Shown: positions 45,425-62,539, numbered from the stretch's first letter. The stretch is DNA of 64,000 bases from Priapulus caudatus (GCF_000485595.1 NW_014577341.1:13197-77196), one strand, 5' to 3'. The notes: generated by a model from the letters alone, not told the origin. Numbers and translations are program-made.

Positions 45425-48400
45425 TTACACGTCAAACGTTTCGATACAAATGTTTTGACCATGCTCCTCATACTGTTCCCTGGTGACAGACATCTTTTTG
45501 AAAGTGTTTTGCTCTCCGACCAGTGCCTTGCCACCCGTCCATGCGTACGTAATGGCACTGAAAAATGTGTGTGTAATAATTAATATTAATTATTGCGACT
45601 CGCTCACTGGTCGTTAGGGAACAGTAGGTTCACCTTAAAGCTCCAAGTCTTTTATATACTTGTTAACCAAGGCTGTTACCTAAACCATTCAGTTCATAGC
45701 TGTAATACAGAGTTATAAATGTTACAGTTAATGCGTAAAATCTCTAATGCATTTCATGTATTACTTCGTGATCTATCCTACTGCTTTTAATTTTTTTTTA
45801 CATTTTTTCCATTAATTGGTAATAAACCAATTAATATTCTTTTGGAGAATACAAAAAACCTGTGTGTAACTTACTTTTCAGGACAGTGCACATTTACTTT
45901 GTAGTAATCCGGAGCAAGTGCTCTTACTTCCTTATACCTGAAGCGAAATAGCACTAATTATCATTCACTAATAAAATTAACAAAAGCTGCAGAGTGTCTG
46001 GGCTCATCTGAGGTCTGTTGCTACGGTTATAAACGTAACATTTAAGTCATGCGTAGTGACACCTATGTTAGGCGCAGATATGCAGATACGCAGTTGCGTA
46101 CACATCATTTCAGCAACCTTCTGCATTCTGCATACCTCCCAAATCCTATTGGTTGATACAAATCGCGTGCATGAAACTCCTGTTTTATGGTGCATTGTGA
46201 CCCTAACCCTAACCCTATTAAAAAATAATAATAAATTATTGTTGTAAAAATTATTTGTTATTAAATTGTCGTAAATAAATAATGTAAATATTTGCGTTAA
46301 TTGGAAAAAAATAGTTAAATGGATAAAGATAGAAAAATACACAAAAACAAGTAAATAATAAAAAATCTGATGGGATTCGATCCAAGGACCTTTGAGCCGT
46401 AATCCTGTGCTGTACCCGTTGGGCTATCCAGGCTGACTGGCTTTCTAGATTATGGATGTGCCATGAATATGAGAATGCTGACATCATTCAGGCAGTTCAG
46501 GAATCTATGTTTAACCCTCCTCTTGAGGGTCAAAAGGTTATCAGACACTTACTCTTCGCACGTCAGTGGAAAGCACATTTCATGGTCCTTTCAATAAAGT
46601 GATAAAAATGGCTAGTAGAGTCAGCGCTGAACAAACAAGTTTTTCACTCTGTCATTAGGCCATGTCCTCAGAAAATGTCTGATATCTGACCTTTCCCCCA
46701 CTGTCCTTTGACCTGTGACCTCCAATTTCGCACTGGTGATGGGTTACCTGCCACCCATACTATCACCCTATACACCGAATATTAAGAGCATAGGTCGAGC
46801 CGTTAAGATTTGTGCCGCAATTCCGTATTTCCTCCTATACCTTAAGTTAAGGGGGAAATATTCCCCCTCCGTTTTCACATCTTGACCTTTGACCATTGAC
46901 CCCCAAATTTGTCATCCCGAGTCCTTTTCATGATCCCCCCGACGTCCCGAATATTGTGACCGTACGTCGAGCGGTTAAGATTTGTGCCCAACTGTTGACG
47001 GACGCACGGCCGGACGCATGGACGGACGGACAATCATGCGATTCTACAAGCTGCATCTGAATACGTCAGGTGAGCTAAAAACTAGGCAGTGTATTTAAAT
47101 TTTAGTATCACAACTCCCTAACGACAACTATCCCAATTATAACTAATGATTTGACACAAATTTATTAAAGGGATCCTTTACTCTAGGTTCTAGGGCCCTG
47201 GTACCCACAGGCACAGGGCCAGGTGGTGGTGGCACAGGGGGTACCTGGGAAGCCTCTTAGCCAATTTAAAAAAAGTAGTGCTATATAATAATCAGCGGGT
47301 GATTCAGGCATCTCTATCGACATCGGCTTGATTGGAAAAATACGCCGTGCGACTGCATTAATAAAACATAAACATGATGTCAAAATATTCATGACAATAC
47401 ATCAGTGTTGGTTCTTCATTTTGCTTATGGTGGGCGAAGGGGTACCAGGAGATAGCGTAAACAAATTAGGGGTACGGGGAGTCTAAAAGGTTGGGAACCA
47501 ATGTTCTAGGGTTATTTTCAGTTAATTTAGGTTAAAATTACGCTACATAAAAAGTTTCATGGTTCAATCACCATTAGAAATATTTTTTTTAATGTTTTAA
47601 AACTAACGACTACAGTTTGATTACAACGACGGTGGCGCCACTCAAAGCACACGATCTGAAAAGTTGCGCAAAATCACTTCAGCCAAGGGCTACAGACCGA
47701 GGGTGTTTCTTATTTATTAATTTAAAAGCAAAAGGATTGTAATATCTTATAAACGACATATAGTTTCAGTTATATTATGGATAAATTTGTCCTAAAATGA
47801 ACATCGTTCGGTTAAATAGCATTTAGGTATAAATATAATTGCACCTTTGTGATTAGCCCTCGGTCTGTAACGTGCAAAATATATTGGGAAATGCGCAACT
47901 TTTTCAGGGTGGCAGCACGGTCGCGGGTGTTAGGTATCTGGTAACAAGTACGTGTGGGTATAGACGATTTGTTATACAGTAAGTACAGTTGTATGCAGTA
48001 AAATCCTAGAGTCTAGTATAAAACACTTGTGTTATATAACTATGTATACTCACACTCTTTCCTGTATACCAGGGAAAAGCATGTTGCCTCCAGTCAGAAC
48101 TATATTCATATACAAGTGTGGTTGCATCTCTGAAATTTTAAGCAATGTGATTTTAGGTAAGGATGACTAACATGATAAAATATTAAAACACAACCTGCTC
48201 TATGGTTAAATAATACACAAATGATGTCTATCGTTCTTATTGTGGATAATACAGGAAATCAGGATTACGCCAAAGCTACATTACAGATGATGTATTGACG
48301 TACTGGTAATCTCCTCAAAACGTTCTATTAATTACAGGTAACTTTTATATACGCACATTTTCTACATATAATATTACATTCTAGGCATTGTTGCTAGTTT

Positions 48401-51400
48401 ATAGTTAGCACCACCCACTTTTTATTAGAAACAATTTAATTGACAATAATAATGTAACAACAATAATACCTTCAGGGCATTGCTGTATAGATTGCACAAT
48501 CAGTTCAGGAATACCCATCTGGTGGATACCAATGTCTGATGGGTGAAACAGAATCTCCGGAATGGTAAATCTCTCATTATTCATTCTTAGTATCTATGAA
48601 AACATTTAAAAAAAATTACCGTATGGAGTTGATAATTACTTTGCTCCTAAAGAATAGTTCAATATTCAAGCTAGGGTGTTCTCTTTTGCACTTGCTAATT
48701 GGCATGTTGCGCCACCTACTGGTGAGATAATTTCCTGTCACTTTTACAAAGAAACCAGAGCGAGAGTCAGGACAACTTGTCTTTAAACCATAGAACTAGC
48801 AATAATAAAGGTAAATACACACAACAATAGATCACCAGCCGCTAGCTACTTTGATTTCATTAATTGGCAAGGAACCAAAATTTAGTGTGCAGATGATGTA
48901 CTTAAAAGACAGTAATGATGTATTATTGCCAATTAATACAGCATTACCATACAACAATACTAGTATCCTAACATGGTATGAGAGTTTACCCACCTGCTCA
49001 TGACCTTCCATTTTGCTCTCATCGTCTGCTGGTTTTGTATAGCCTCTCTTTATGTGGGCATAGTCTGGTAGCACGTAGTCTCTCATATTCGTGTTTGCCT
49101 TGCCTTTCTTCCTAATACCCCAAATACAATTGGTTATATTCCATTTTGTGAGATAATGTTTACTAGATGTTGCACAGACCATGAATAATTTTAGCTGTAT
49201 ACATGAATATTCACATGCATTGCCACATTTTCATTAAGTCACATAATAAAGAATGCGAGTTGTGATATCTTTAATTATTTCAAGCTTTTGTTTAAGCAAT
49301 TTTTGATATACTTGGTCTAAAGTGTTTTTTTATTACTGTCACGTACTTTTCACCAATGTACACGCACATCAAAAGTACTACCTAGCAATTTCCATGTCCT
49401 TATAGAGCTCTAGACTGGCATAGCATACATCTTCTTTCACCTGATTCATCACATATGTTTCATCCATCACATGTAGTTGTCTGAAAGAAGTGAATGATAT
49501 GGGATATACATGTAACTTCACAACTGAAAAACGGGATATTTGATTAAATAATATAATAAAAATTATAAGGAAAACAGGTAGGACCATTCAAGTATTTATT
49601 ATTGATAGTAAATGAACTAAATGATTACATTTCAGTTTGACTCCTATATATTGTTAAAATAATCTACGTAATTACATGTAAATTAAGACCAATAATTAAG
49701 TAAATATAATTAATATACAAATATTCTTTAATTATGGATTACCGATAAGAGATCATTTCTTTCAGATGATTTGTCAGCATCTTGCCGCCAACCTCAATTC
49801 TGCATATAATAATATTGTTATTAGATCATATATATATATTATTGTACTGATAGTTATGTAGTGAACAAGTTGGTGCTGGTGTTGTTGTTGGTGGTTTTAG
49901 CAGTGGCAAAAGCAAAGGAAACATTGTACAATGAATCTGTACTGAATATATTGCTACCAGCATATTTATTGCTCTGCAACTTTATATACTAGGATTTGCC
50001 ATCTATTCCCATAGTTTTTAAAACCATTCTAGGTAGATATACACCTTGTTATAACTCCATATAAGTTACAAACTACAATGCGACAGATTGACAGTTATAC
50101 CCCGAAAACATAGCAACATATGACTCTGGTCTCTAAATACCATGACAGATGTTTTCACATACAGTACAATTACTATTTCACCTACCTATATACAGCTTTG
50201 ACAATCTTTTTGCCACCACAGTAAGGTGCCACATGTGTAAAAGAATAGCCAGAGTCAACCACAAGACAACAAAGTCGCTTTAAATCTTCTTGTCGATTTT
50301 TAAAGGCACTCAATGTTCCGGCTGAAAGATTAATGGTTTGAAATATCAATTATCTAACAAATTAATTTTCATAATAATGTACATTATATCACCCATGAGA
50401 AGTAATTATGGCTCCAGTCTACACACCATTGGTCCTGAGCAGTGACTTGAAATTGTACTCTTCAAAAAAGATTTCATTCATTGTCTCTTGAATTGACCCG
50501 AAGTTGAAGTATGGCTCTGTGATGACCATACCTGTATCTTTGAAACTTACCTAGAGGTACAACAATCATTTCATTAATACATTGGTTATTAAAACTACTA
50601 ATATAATATTTATTTATTTATATTGCGCACGTTACATGCAAATATGTTCACGTGCGCATTACAAAGGCTGATTATAAAACAGCGGACTGTAACACAGTAA
50701 ACACCCGCATAAAAGAACCCGTGATTTTCTGTTTCAGGGTGAAGTGGTTCTTATATATATGGTACATAGTGAGAAATCAGCATGAAGAAGTTCTTAAAGA
50801 GGTTCTTAATTTTCACGTAAAGAGGTTTCACATAAAATTTGTTATCAAACAAATTTGAGACACTTAATTTGGTCACAATCTATTTTTCTTGATACCATCT
50901 TTGATGAAATGTCATGATATTTCTGTTTATCATATATATATATTGAATTTTTGTTTATCTCACATGCAAAGTAAAATTTCATCAATTGTAACGTTATGAT
51001 TATTACTAGTATTGCCAAAAAATTATGGAATAAGCTACCTAGTCATATTCGATGTGAAAAGTCGCTGGAATCTTTTAAACGCCTAGTCAAAACTCATCTA
51101 TTTAACATTGCATTTAACACATAGACATTATATTTTTAGGTATACATTTGATTTGAGTTCTATTTATTGGAAATGTTATATGATTGTCATTTCTTAGGAT
51201 CTATATTTTACAATGTTGCAGTCCGCTATGTTATAATCAGGAAATGTTATAGGATTATCGTAATTTTAGTATCTATATTTTACAGTGCAGTAAACACCCG
51301 CATAAAAGAACCCGTGATTTTGTTTACTTACATTTAATAAGTCTTTTCCAAAGATAAAATCCCATACTTCTCTTTCCACATCCCAGTTCACCAAGAAACC

Positions 51401-54400
51401 CTGCACAAGATAATTGTTTATTAGCTGGCCAACGTAGATGTGGATTAGTATAGACAATGGTAGTGCAGCTGTATATCTGCATAGAGCAGCTCAAAACTGT
51501 TACTACATATATATACACTTTTCAGCATTAATTTCTGCAGCTTATTTCATTATTCATAATTATAATATTATATAATTAACCATTTATGTGTAACAATGTT
51601 AACATCATACCTTCTGGAATGGCAGGAGGTAGTAAAGTCCTGAATAATCTTTGCAGTCATCCAGCTGGCTTGCTATGAACGCCCTTTTCCTTTCATTTTT
51701 TGCTTTTGCTTTATAGTTGGCAACAACTCTGGAATTAATACACAAAATAGAGTTGAGCAGTGAGCAGTGAGGAGGCAGAGGAAGTGGGGACTCAAAGGAG
51801 GGGGGGCAGAAAGATGGGTTTATATCCTTTCATAACTGTGAAATAATATGACTTATAAGTTATATACTGACTATATCGTAGTAGAGTACATCTACATCTA
51901 CATCTATATGGTTACGTCGATCTGTCACTCTTGATAATTACTCAACGGTAGCATCAAATTATAAAAAATTACAAGGCACAATGGCCTCGCAGTACTACTA
52001 CTAGTAGCACTTGTTGTTGCCTCAGCACAGACTCATCATGCCATGATCCTGGCATGGGCCTGGCTATCAACACCATGGCCGCGGGCCGCTGTGGCAACCA
52101 ATGGCAATGCTATTATTGCACTATGTACAGCTACTGCTAGGGAGAGCTTAAGGCCAAGACACACTGCAGTGACAGCGACCGACCGTAATGACAAACAACT
52201 GTTCAGAAAATTTGAAACTATTGTTTCCTATGAGCCATTGCACACTGACGCGACGACGACCGGCGACAACCTCGACGACAAAAATATTTAGGAACGTTTC
52301 TATTTTCCAGCAACAGTCGCGCGCGACACTTTACAAATAGCCAATCGCAGCCATTTCCATCGGCACGTGACATTACAATTACGTCATAAATAACCAATAA
52401 TGCTAGCCAGGGGCCCGTTGTCAGAAACATCGTAAAGTTAATTCTAAAGTTAATGCTACGATAACACTTACGACTAATGCTAATGTTGCGAGACTAGCGT
52501 TGACAGAAACACATCGCAGCTATTAGAAAACTTACGATAACAGGAACTTCATCACAAGGCTGCTGATTGGATGAGAATCAATCACAAAATTCAAATTCAT
52601 ACACATTTATTGTACATCACAGTAATTTATGCATATTATGATGACTAACCACATATAAATAATATTTGATGAAAAACGACGAGGTCATGAATTAATTCTG
52701 CACAACAAGACAAATTCTCACACTGTAACACGAGACGCGAGAATCGTGGCAAGCGTGGAAAACCTTTAGAACAAGAGAACAAATGCCATACGCCATTTGT
52801 AAATGTATATTGTTTTGTTTTATTAGCGGTAAATAATTAATGATTTTGACGTGTTTTTCAAGAAAAACACACATTTTATTTATTATTATAAAATATAATA
52901 TCACTATAATTGTAATTCGTAGTGTAAATGTGTTATTTTCAACTTTATATTAAAGTTACGAGAGGGTCTGAGCTCTCGTAATGTTATGAGGATATTTGCG
53001 ACGATTTTTCGTTCTCGTAACCTTACGATGTTTCTGTCAACGGTTTACGAGTGGAAGTTAATGGTAAGACTAATGTTGCGACTAATTTTGTTTCTGACAA
53101 CGGCCCCCAAGACGTAGACTGGTCTCTGGCGCTAAACTCGTGCCGCATGTCACAAACAATGGTGCCGCGAACCAGTCTAACCAAAGCGGTCAAGCTGTAT
53201 CAAGCAACGGTCACTGTATGACACAGTACGTACGTTGTACGTACAGTACATGATAATTTGCTGCGTATATTTTACTTTATTATCTTATCCTTATACCTAG
53301 AGAGTTTTTGCAGCCTATTAAATTTAAAAGTAGCAGCGGGAGTTTTGGCCGTTTGCTCATGTGATGATGTGTACCACTGTGGCGAGTGCTGGGTGAATTT
53401 GGACCTAACGTCGGTCGCTGTCCCTGCAGTGTACTTTTGTCGTTTGTCGTTACGGTCGGTCGCTGTCACTGCAGTGTGTCTTGACCTTTAGCCCGACTCG
53501 GCTGCGAGAATAACATCGTCAATACACAGTCTTTCGATGTATAGCCAGGCCGTTTCTTGGACTTGAGGCTCCACTAACAAGCATTGACACTGACAGTACG
53601 GACAGTCACACTGTCACTGTAACACTGTACACACTGTACTGAGACTTAGACTAGTACTAGTAGTAGTAGTAGAGCTCGTAGGGTCTATGTCCCCCTGACC
53701 TCTGATTGACCTGGCTCGTTTAGCTATTTCTGACTAACCCTAACCCTAACCCTATATATATATTACATATTATATATATATATATTAGTCAGAAATAGCT
53801 AAACGAGCCAGGTCAAACAGAGGTCAGAGGGACATATACCTTATCTGCAGTAGTAGAGGTAGAGCTAAACTTTGTCCGCACGCAGACGTTATAACTCCGC
53901 TTTGCTAATCTGAGGGTGCGGGTTTAACGTCTGCAGTCACCCTTGTAAAAAATTTGCAATTTTTGTTGTGGGCATTGGATTGGTGAATCGAGTAGCACTG
54001 AGAGCGTGACGGGGGTATATCCAACCCAAAATATCAAGTACAGACCTTCTGTTTGTCAATATCGCTTTCCGAAGACTTTATCTCCGTTTCAGAACTTTGT
54101 TTTCATGCAATAATTCATCCTAGTAAGAGTAACTTCGATATTTTTGGCCATCTTGGACGGATTTTTCGATCGTCCAATGAAATTCACTTCCGGTAGTTTA
54201 GGTTTCACTCAGAAATAATTAAGGCTGACATCTCTGTCAGCTTAATGCTGACGTCTCTGTACACGATGGATGCTGACAAGGTAAAACAACTCTATGGCAA
54301 TATTGCCAAGGAAAAGAAGTTCGACTTTACTCTGAAATCTGAGCAAATTGGTGTTTCGATGTACTACCATGTTACCTGTTGAACATCGGGAATAGCCGAA

Positions 54401-55746
54401 GTAACCGGAAGTGATTTTCATTGGTTGACAAATGTGAATGAAGACAGACCATTTTGTTTGGATGTTTATATTTACCATTAGGTAAACAACTTGATATATT
54501 CTTATGGTGTGGCCGCTACCATGACATCATAGCGTGCATGCACGTAGAGAGGCCTAAATGATTCAAGCTCAGATTAAAGCAAGTTCCACGCAATAAGATT
54601 GTATATATCGGGCGCATATATTACTTATAAATATAAGTGCCACCTCCAAACTGGACTTTCCGTGATTGAGATAGACAAGGCCGCAGACCCCATTACTTAC
54701 AGGCACTTGAAGCGTTTCAATAAAATATAATGCTAAATAAATACGAAATCTATTCAAGTAAAACTACCAAAGTCTTAAAGCTGCACATGCGCATCCAAAC
54801 GCTAATTTCTCCAGTACTAGACTAGCAAATACTTCGTGTCATGCATAATCACACTACCTTATGACAAAATAAACTCTAGTTCCTCCCATTTCATTGCGCG
54901 TTGTCTTATAAAAGGCATTTGAAAATACCTCCAATGTTGTTCAAATTCTCCGATGTTGTTGACACTTTCGCGTTGCTCTGCCAAGCAACCGTGGAGCGGT
55001 GCTGCGGTACAGCGGTACGGGTGTAGCAAAGAGAAAAACATGTGACATCACCTAACCGATTCTTGGCGAAATTGTTTGGCAAACAATTTAGCGTTGGCGC
55101 CAGATTACCAGATTTTGCACCTCTTTCTTGTGGGTTTTAAGAAAACGAGCACTGAAATGGGAGAAACTATAGTTTATTTTGCCATAAGCATGACACGAAG
55201 TATTTGCTAGTCTAGTACTGGAGAAATTAGCGTTATGATGCGCATAGTGTGGCTTTAATGTTTCTATAGACTAGGGCCTAGCCTAACCCAACCAGGCTGT
55301 GTGACTGACGTCAATATACATTCGGTATTCTAACCCTAGCAATACCGTTTCTTGGAGCTAGGCCTAGCCCTCTCTTTCATCTATTATTGCCGACAATTTC
55401 CTATAAAAAACGTGTCAGTGTGCAGCGGCAGCCAGCGTTTGTAGTGAATAGATTTCGTATTTATTTAGCATAATCCCATTATATTTTATTGAAACGCTCC
55501 AAGTGCTGTGCCATTAGGTCTACTCATTTGCTGGGGTCTGCGTCGGCTCGGACAAAGCTAAACTAAACCTAGAAACAAGGTTAAGTACAGCGTACTACAA
55601 CAACGCTTTACAACTTACGTTACTGCATTAATACCTGGCTAGCTCTAGACTCAAATTAATAAAAAATCAAGATACCTTGACTCGTTATCGGTTGAAAATC
55701 CCACTTTAGCGGTATAAGCACCGTTATCTAGAATAACAGCAGCCAT
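45425..55746 (-). CDS. ACTR6: Actin-related protein 6, twelve exons
   Basis: Nuclear actin-related protein; in other animals and yeast ARP6 belongs to the SRCAP/SWR1 complex that deposits H2A.Z. Minus-strand exons in order: 55746-55676, 51728-51611, 51400-51332, 50550-50427, 50321-50186, 49799-49743, 49480-49382, 49111-48994, 48593-48470, 48129-48054, 45937-45875, 45557-45425. All borders are GT-AG and all phases agree. The 1188-nt CDS gives 395 residues, one fewer than the human protein. Landmarks: [18 protein letters not shown] (N-terminal phosphate-binding strand), [95 protein letters not shown] and a C-terminal [15 protein letters not shown]. Introns 1 and 10 are loaded with transposons. 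The start codon lies 97 bp from that of divergent RPL36A. Confidence 0.97.
46369..46433 (-). ncRNA. tRNA-like Pol III unit, probably tRNA-derived repeat
   Basis: The minus strand carries box A-like TAGCCCAACGGGT and box B GGATCGAATCC about 30 nt apart, with a TTTTT run just after CCCATCAGA. The arms do not form a proper cloverleaf and no anticodon can be assigned. It is most likely a tRNA-derived SINE head or tRNA relic within an ACTR6 intron. Confidence 0.5.
46512..47085 (-). mobile_element. Element R1, copy without nested insertion
   Basis: Reverse complement of 8985-9226 joined to 9819-10145. CTATACCTTAAGTTAAGGGG at about 46836 is the unoccupied TTAA site. This shows the R1 boundaries and that the TTAA MITE inserted later at 9.2 kb. 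Confidence 0.85.
47169..48019 (-). mobile_element. TTAA-flanked MITE, copy C, interrupted
   Basis: Inverted relative to 9227-9818. It starts after TTAA with AGGGATCCTTTACTCTAGG, and its distal end is decayed (CCTAGAGTCTAGTATAA). It is split by the hAT-like element at 47196-47503. Located in ACTR6 intron 10. Confidence 0.85.
47196..47503. mobile_element. hAT-like element, TTCTAGGG duplication
   Basis: A 308-bp insertion into MITE copy C, flanked by TTCTAGGG on both sides (47188-47195 and 47504-47511). The uninterrupted sequence is known from copies A and B. The right end, read outward-in, is CATTGGTTCCCAACCTTTT, a classic hAT-type terminus. No transposase is present. Confidence 0.92.
52152..53486. 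mobile_element. TTAA-type inverted-repeat element (outer)
   Basis: The left end GGCCAAGACACACTGCAGTG follows TTAA; the right end CACTGCAGTGTGTCTTGACC precedes TTTA. The subterminal motif CAGCGACCGACCGTAA is also inverted. It lies in ACTR6 intron 1 and contains the nested element 52410-53108. Confidence 0.8.
52410..53108. mobile_element. Nested inverted-repeat element
   Basis: The ends GGGGCCCGTTGTCAGAAAC and GTTTCTGACAACGGCCCCC are inverted. Internal repeats of TAATGCTA/ACTAATGTTGCGA and GTTTCTGTCAACG add structure near both ends. No clear target duplication is seen. Confidence 0.8.
53674..53848. mobile_element. Telomere-core foldback, 9-bp duplication, member 1
   Basis: 175 bp. The left terminus GCTCGTAGGGTCTATGTCCC matches the inverted right terminus GCAGATAAGGTATATGTCCC, with arms of about 62 bp through GCTCGTTTAGCTATTTCTGA. 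The core is ACTAACCCTAACCCTAACCC followed by TATATA. AGTAGTAGA flanks both sides (53665-53673 and 53849-53857), although the left copy lies in a TAG microsatellite. A 9-bp duplication suggests Mutator-like transposition. Confidence 0.82.
54779..55254. mobile_element. TTAA-flanked MITE, AGCTGCACATGCGCAT type
   Basis: Inverted ends of about 70 bp (including TCTCCAGTACTAGACTAGC) are flanked by TTAA at 54775-54778 and 55255-55258. It is 476 bp with no protein. It lies in ACTR6 intron 1, about 420 bp from exon 1. Confidence 0.88.
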
Positions 55747-55843
55747 GTTGACGCTTTGGCATGCCCTCTGTGCAGTGCGATTTTAACCAATCAGGTGTGA
55801 GCGATTTTTGTGTGCGGACCTCTCTTCGGTCAGGAACAGCAAG
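55747..55843. promoter_or_regulatory. Bidirectional promoter ACTR6 / RPL36A
   Basis: Only 97 bp separates the two divergent start codons. A CCAAT box (55787-55791) lies near the middle. A pyrimidine tract CCTCTCTTC (about 55819) just before the RPL36A ATG could be a 5'TOP start. No TATA box is visible. Both 5' UTRs must be very short. Confidence 0.8.
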
Positions 55844-60287
<4,444 letters not shown>

Positions 60288-60492
60288 TTTCTGTATAAAA
60301 GTTCGCCATAATAATTAAAAAAAAATTAAAAACATTTTGTTATTTTTGATATTTTTCATTTAATTGAACAGAGTACAGTTTCTGTGGTTGTCAGTATTTG
60401 CATTAGTTCCACCCAAATGACAAATCTGGAATTCATCTACTTATATCAGGTGTTAATAATGACAAATTATTTGTCATTATTAAATTGACTAC

Positions 60493-61055
60493 ATGGTTCG
60501 CACAAGTCCTTGAAAAGTCCTTGAATTTGAGGGGACTCCTTGAAAAGTACTTGAATTTAGTAAATGTTGATTTTGTGCTTGAAAAGTCCTTGAATTTCAT
60601 GAAAATGTCCTTGAATTTAGTAAATGTTGATTTTGTGCTTGAAAAGTCCTTGAATTTCATGAAAATGTCCTTGAATTTTTAGAAAGAATTATTGCCTGTA
60701 ATAAAAAGAAATTTTGTACCATCAATAATGTGCAAACCTCAATCAAAATTGCGTTAAATGAGCTTAAAAAGCTATAGACACGATAGACAGTTAAATGATG
60801 ATCACAAATTACAGTAAGTCACTAAAATCAGTCAGTAAATCAAGGTATGTTGTAGAAGTGACCGTGTTTAGAAGGGTTTATTAATGTGATCCAGGTAAGT
60901 TTTAGAGGTGACGTGCAGTGATTAAGAATGGGGTTATTAAATTAATCCAGGTACGTTTTGTTTTGTGTATGAATTCCGATAAAATGTCTGATAAAATCTC
61001 CTTGAATTTCTGATAAAATGTCCTTGAACAAAATTTCAGTCCTGTATGAACCATG
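60493..61055. mobile_element. hAT-like element with CCTTGAATTT repeats
   Basis: Inserted in a copy of the 31218 repeat, splitting TTGACTAC. GACTAC is repeated at both ends (60487-60492 and 61056-61061; 8-bp form TTGACTAC/TGGACTAC). The ends ATGGTTCGCACAAGTCC and CCTGTATGAACCA are roughly inverted. Inside, a 63-bp unit containing AAATGTTGATTTTGTGCTTG is duplicated in tandem (about 60558-60680). Confidence 0.8.
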
Positions 61056-61061
61056 GACTAC

Positions 61062-61310
61062 GTCACGAATTTTCTATGGTAAAATTTGTAAAAAAAATTG
61101 TCATTTTTTACATTAAAAGTAAGAACTAGCGGGACTAAATATATCCTCAAATTCTTACCTGATAAGATTGTTTCTCAACTAGTTAAAAATCCAAAAAACC
61201 TGGGCGATTTGATATTACTGTTCCTAACATTAATTGCTTGCTATGGGCTATGTATGAGTCAAAATTTAACCATAAAAATTAAACAGAATTACTTATATTT
61301 TGCATTATAT
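61062..61310 (+). repeat. Dispersed repeat, copy 2
   Basis: Continuation of the repeat also found at 31218-31530, here on the right side of the hAT-like insertion. Confidence 0.8.
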
Positions 61311-61966
61311 ACATAGTGTATATAATACATATACAGTTCTATAGTATAAGTGTCGTCCACAAACTTTGTGTACATCTATGTTAACTTGGGTTTAACACGT
61401 CCCCAAATCTTTAGTGTCAAACTATTGACATCTTGGTAACTTGCTTGTTATGCGATCATCAGATGGTGGTGATAATATGAACTTATGCCTCGGGGGGGGG
61501 AAGATTTTTTTCTGAGAGAAACTATCAAAACTTGTCATGTGACGATATTTACCATCTTGGCTATCACTAATTTACTAAATTTGTGTGGTAGAAAGACTCA
61601 TTCATCACATTTTGTTCGTAATAATAACAGTCAGTAATTAAAGTAATAAAAGGCAAGACAACGTAGCTAAGACATTGTTAATAGAAGACTCGTTTATTTC
61701 TGCTACTTATAAAGCATGGATGTTTATCCTACACGCACGCAGGCATACACATTCTACCTTCCTCCTCCCTTTCGGTACCAGCTCCTTCCCCTATGTGCCA
61801 CCTCCTCCCCTATGTGCCACCTGAGTCCAGCCGGAATTTCACGATCTTACACAGGGCCGCCACACAGCCCCCGCTTCGCACATTATAGGTTCCGCTGACA
61901 TGGCGCCTGGATCGCAGACTCGGGAATGCGTTTCGATTGCGCACGTCGGTGGGAAAACCGAGGGCG
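61311..61966. other. No gene seen
   Basis: AT-rich, with a poly-G run near 61490 and a C-rich stretch (61765-61830) with a duplicated CCCCTATGTGCCACCT unit. No supported frame. Confidence 0.5.
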
Positions 61967-61977
61967 TTAGGGCATGT

Positions 61978-62440
61978 CTAGACTAAGTGCTCGATACTCG
62001 CGAAAAGATCGCGTGTGAGAGGGTGATAGGAACAACGGCAATTTAATATCGTTAAGTAGTTGCGCGTAATGCCGTCGCATCGCGCGGCTTGCTCGTATGT
62101 TCGATACAGCTGCTGGGGAACGTCGCACAAAAGTATCCGCGCCCACGAGTAGTGCCGCCATTTGATCAACCAGAATCCTTCGTCCAGCGCGACACCGCAA
62201 TCGTCGGGCCGGCGTAATTCCTCTCGGCTTGACATATCGAGATATGCGTTGCCGGGCAGTGCTTCGCTTAACACCGGCGGTGGGCGGCGGCCAGGAACCC
62301 GCCTGCTGTAATTCCGTCATGCACGGGAGCCGACGAAGCACGTCGGTACAGCTCCCTGCATGTCGCCGATGTACTCCTGCTGCTGCCTTCTTGCTGCGCT
62401 GCTGCTGTAGCTTCAGAAGATCGCATCTGCATGACGCCAT
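61978..62440 (-). pseudogene. Possible frameshifted exon or gene fragment
   Basis: GC-rich island. On the minus strand a C-terminal-looking frame (62274-61978) reads GNAYLDMSSREELRRPDDCG, WLIKWRHYSWARILLCDVPQ and TRDLFASIEHLV, then a stop. Upstream, two other frames stay open (ATG at 62440; MTELQQAGSWPPP near 62320). This suggests one coding region broken by a frameshift, or exon ends I cannot place. No family is recognised. The alternative is chance openness in GC-rich DNA. Confidence 0.3.
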
Positions 62441-62539
62441 TTCAAGATGTCAAAGCTTGTCTCTAGTTTCGTCGGGCGATTCCGTCTTCACAAAAGTCGA
62501 GAAGGCGCCATATTAGAATGTTAATGACCACGTTAGCTA

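Noticed and set aside
46369-46433. Functional tRNA gene
   Set aside because: The boxes and terminator are present, but the acceptor and T stems mismatch and no anticodon arm forms.
47183-47392. 69-codon minus-strand frame
   Set aside because: It lies within the hAT-like insertion and shows no conserved motif.
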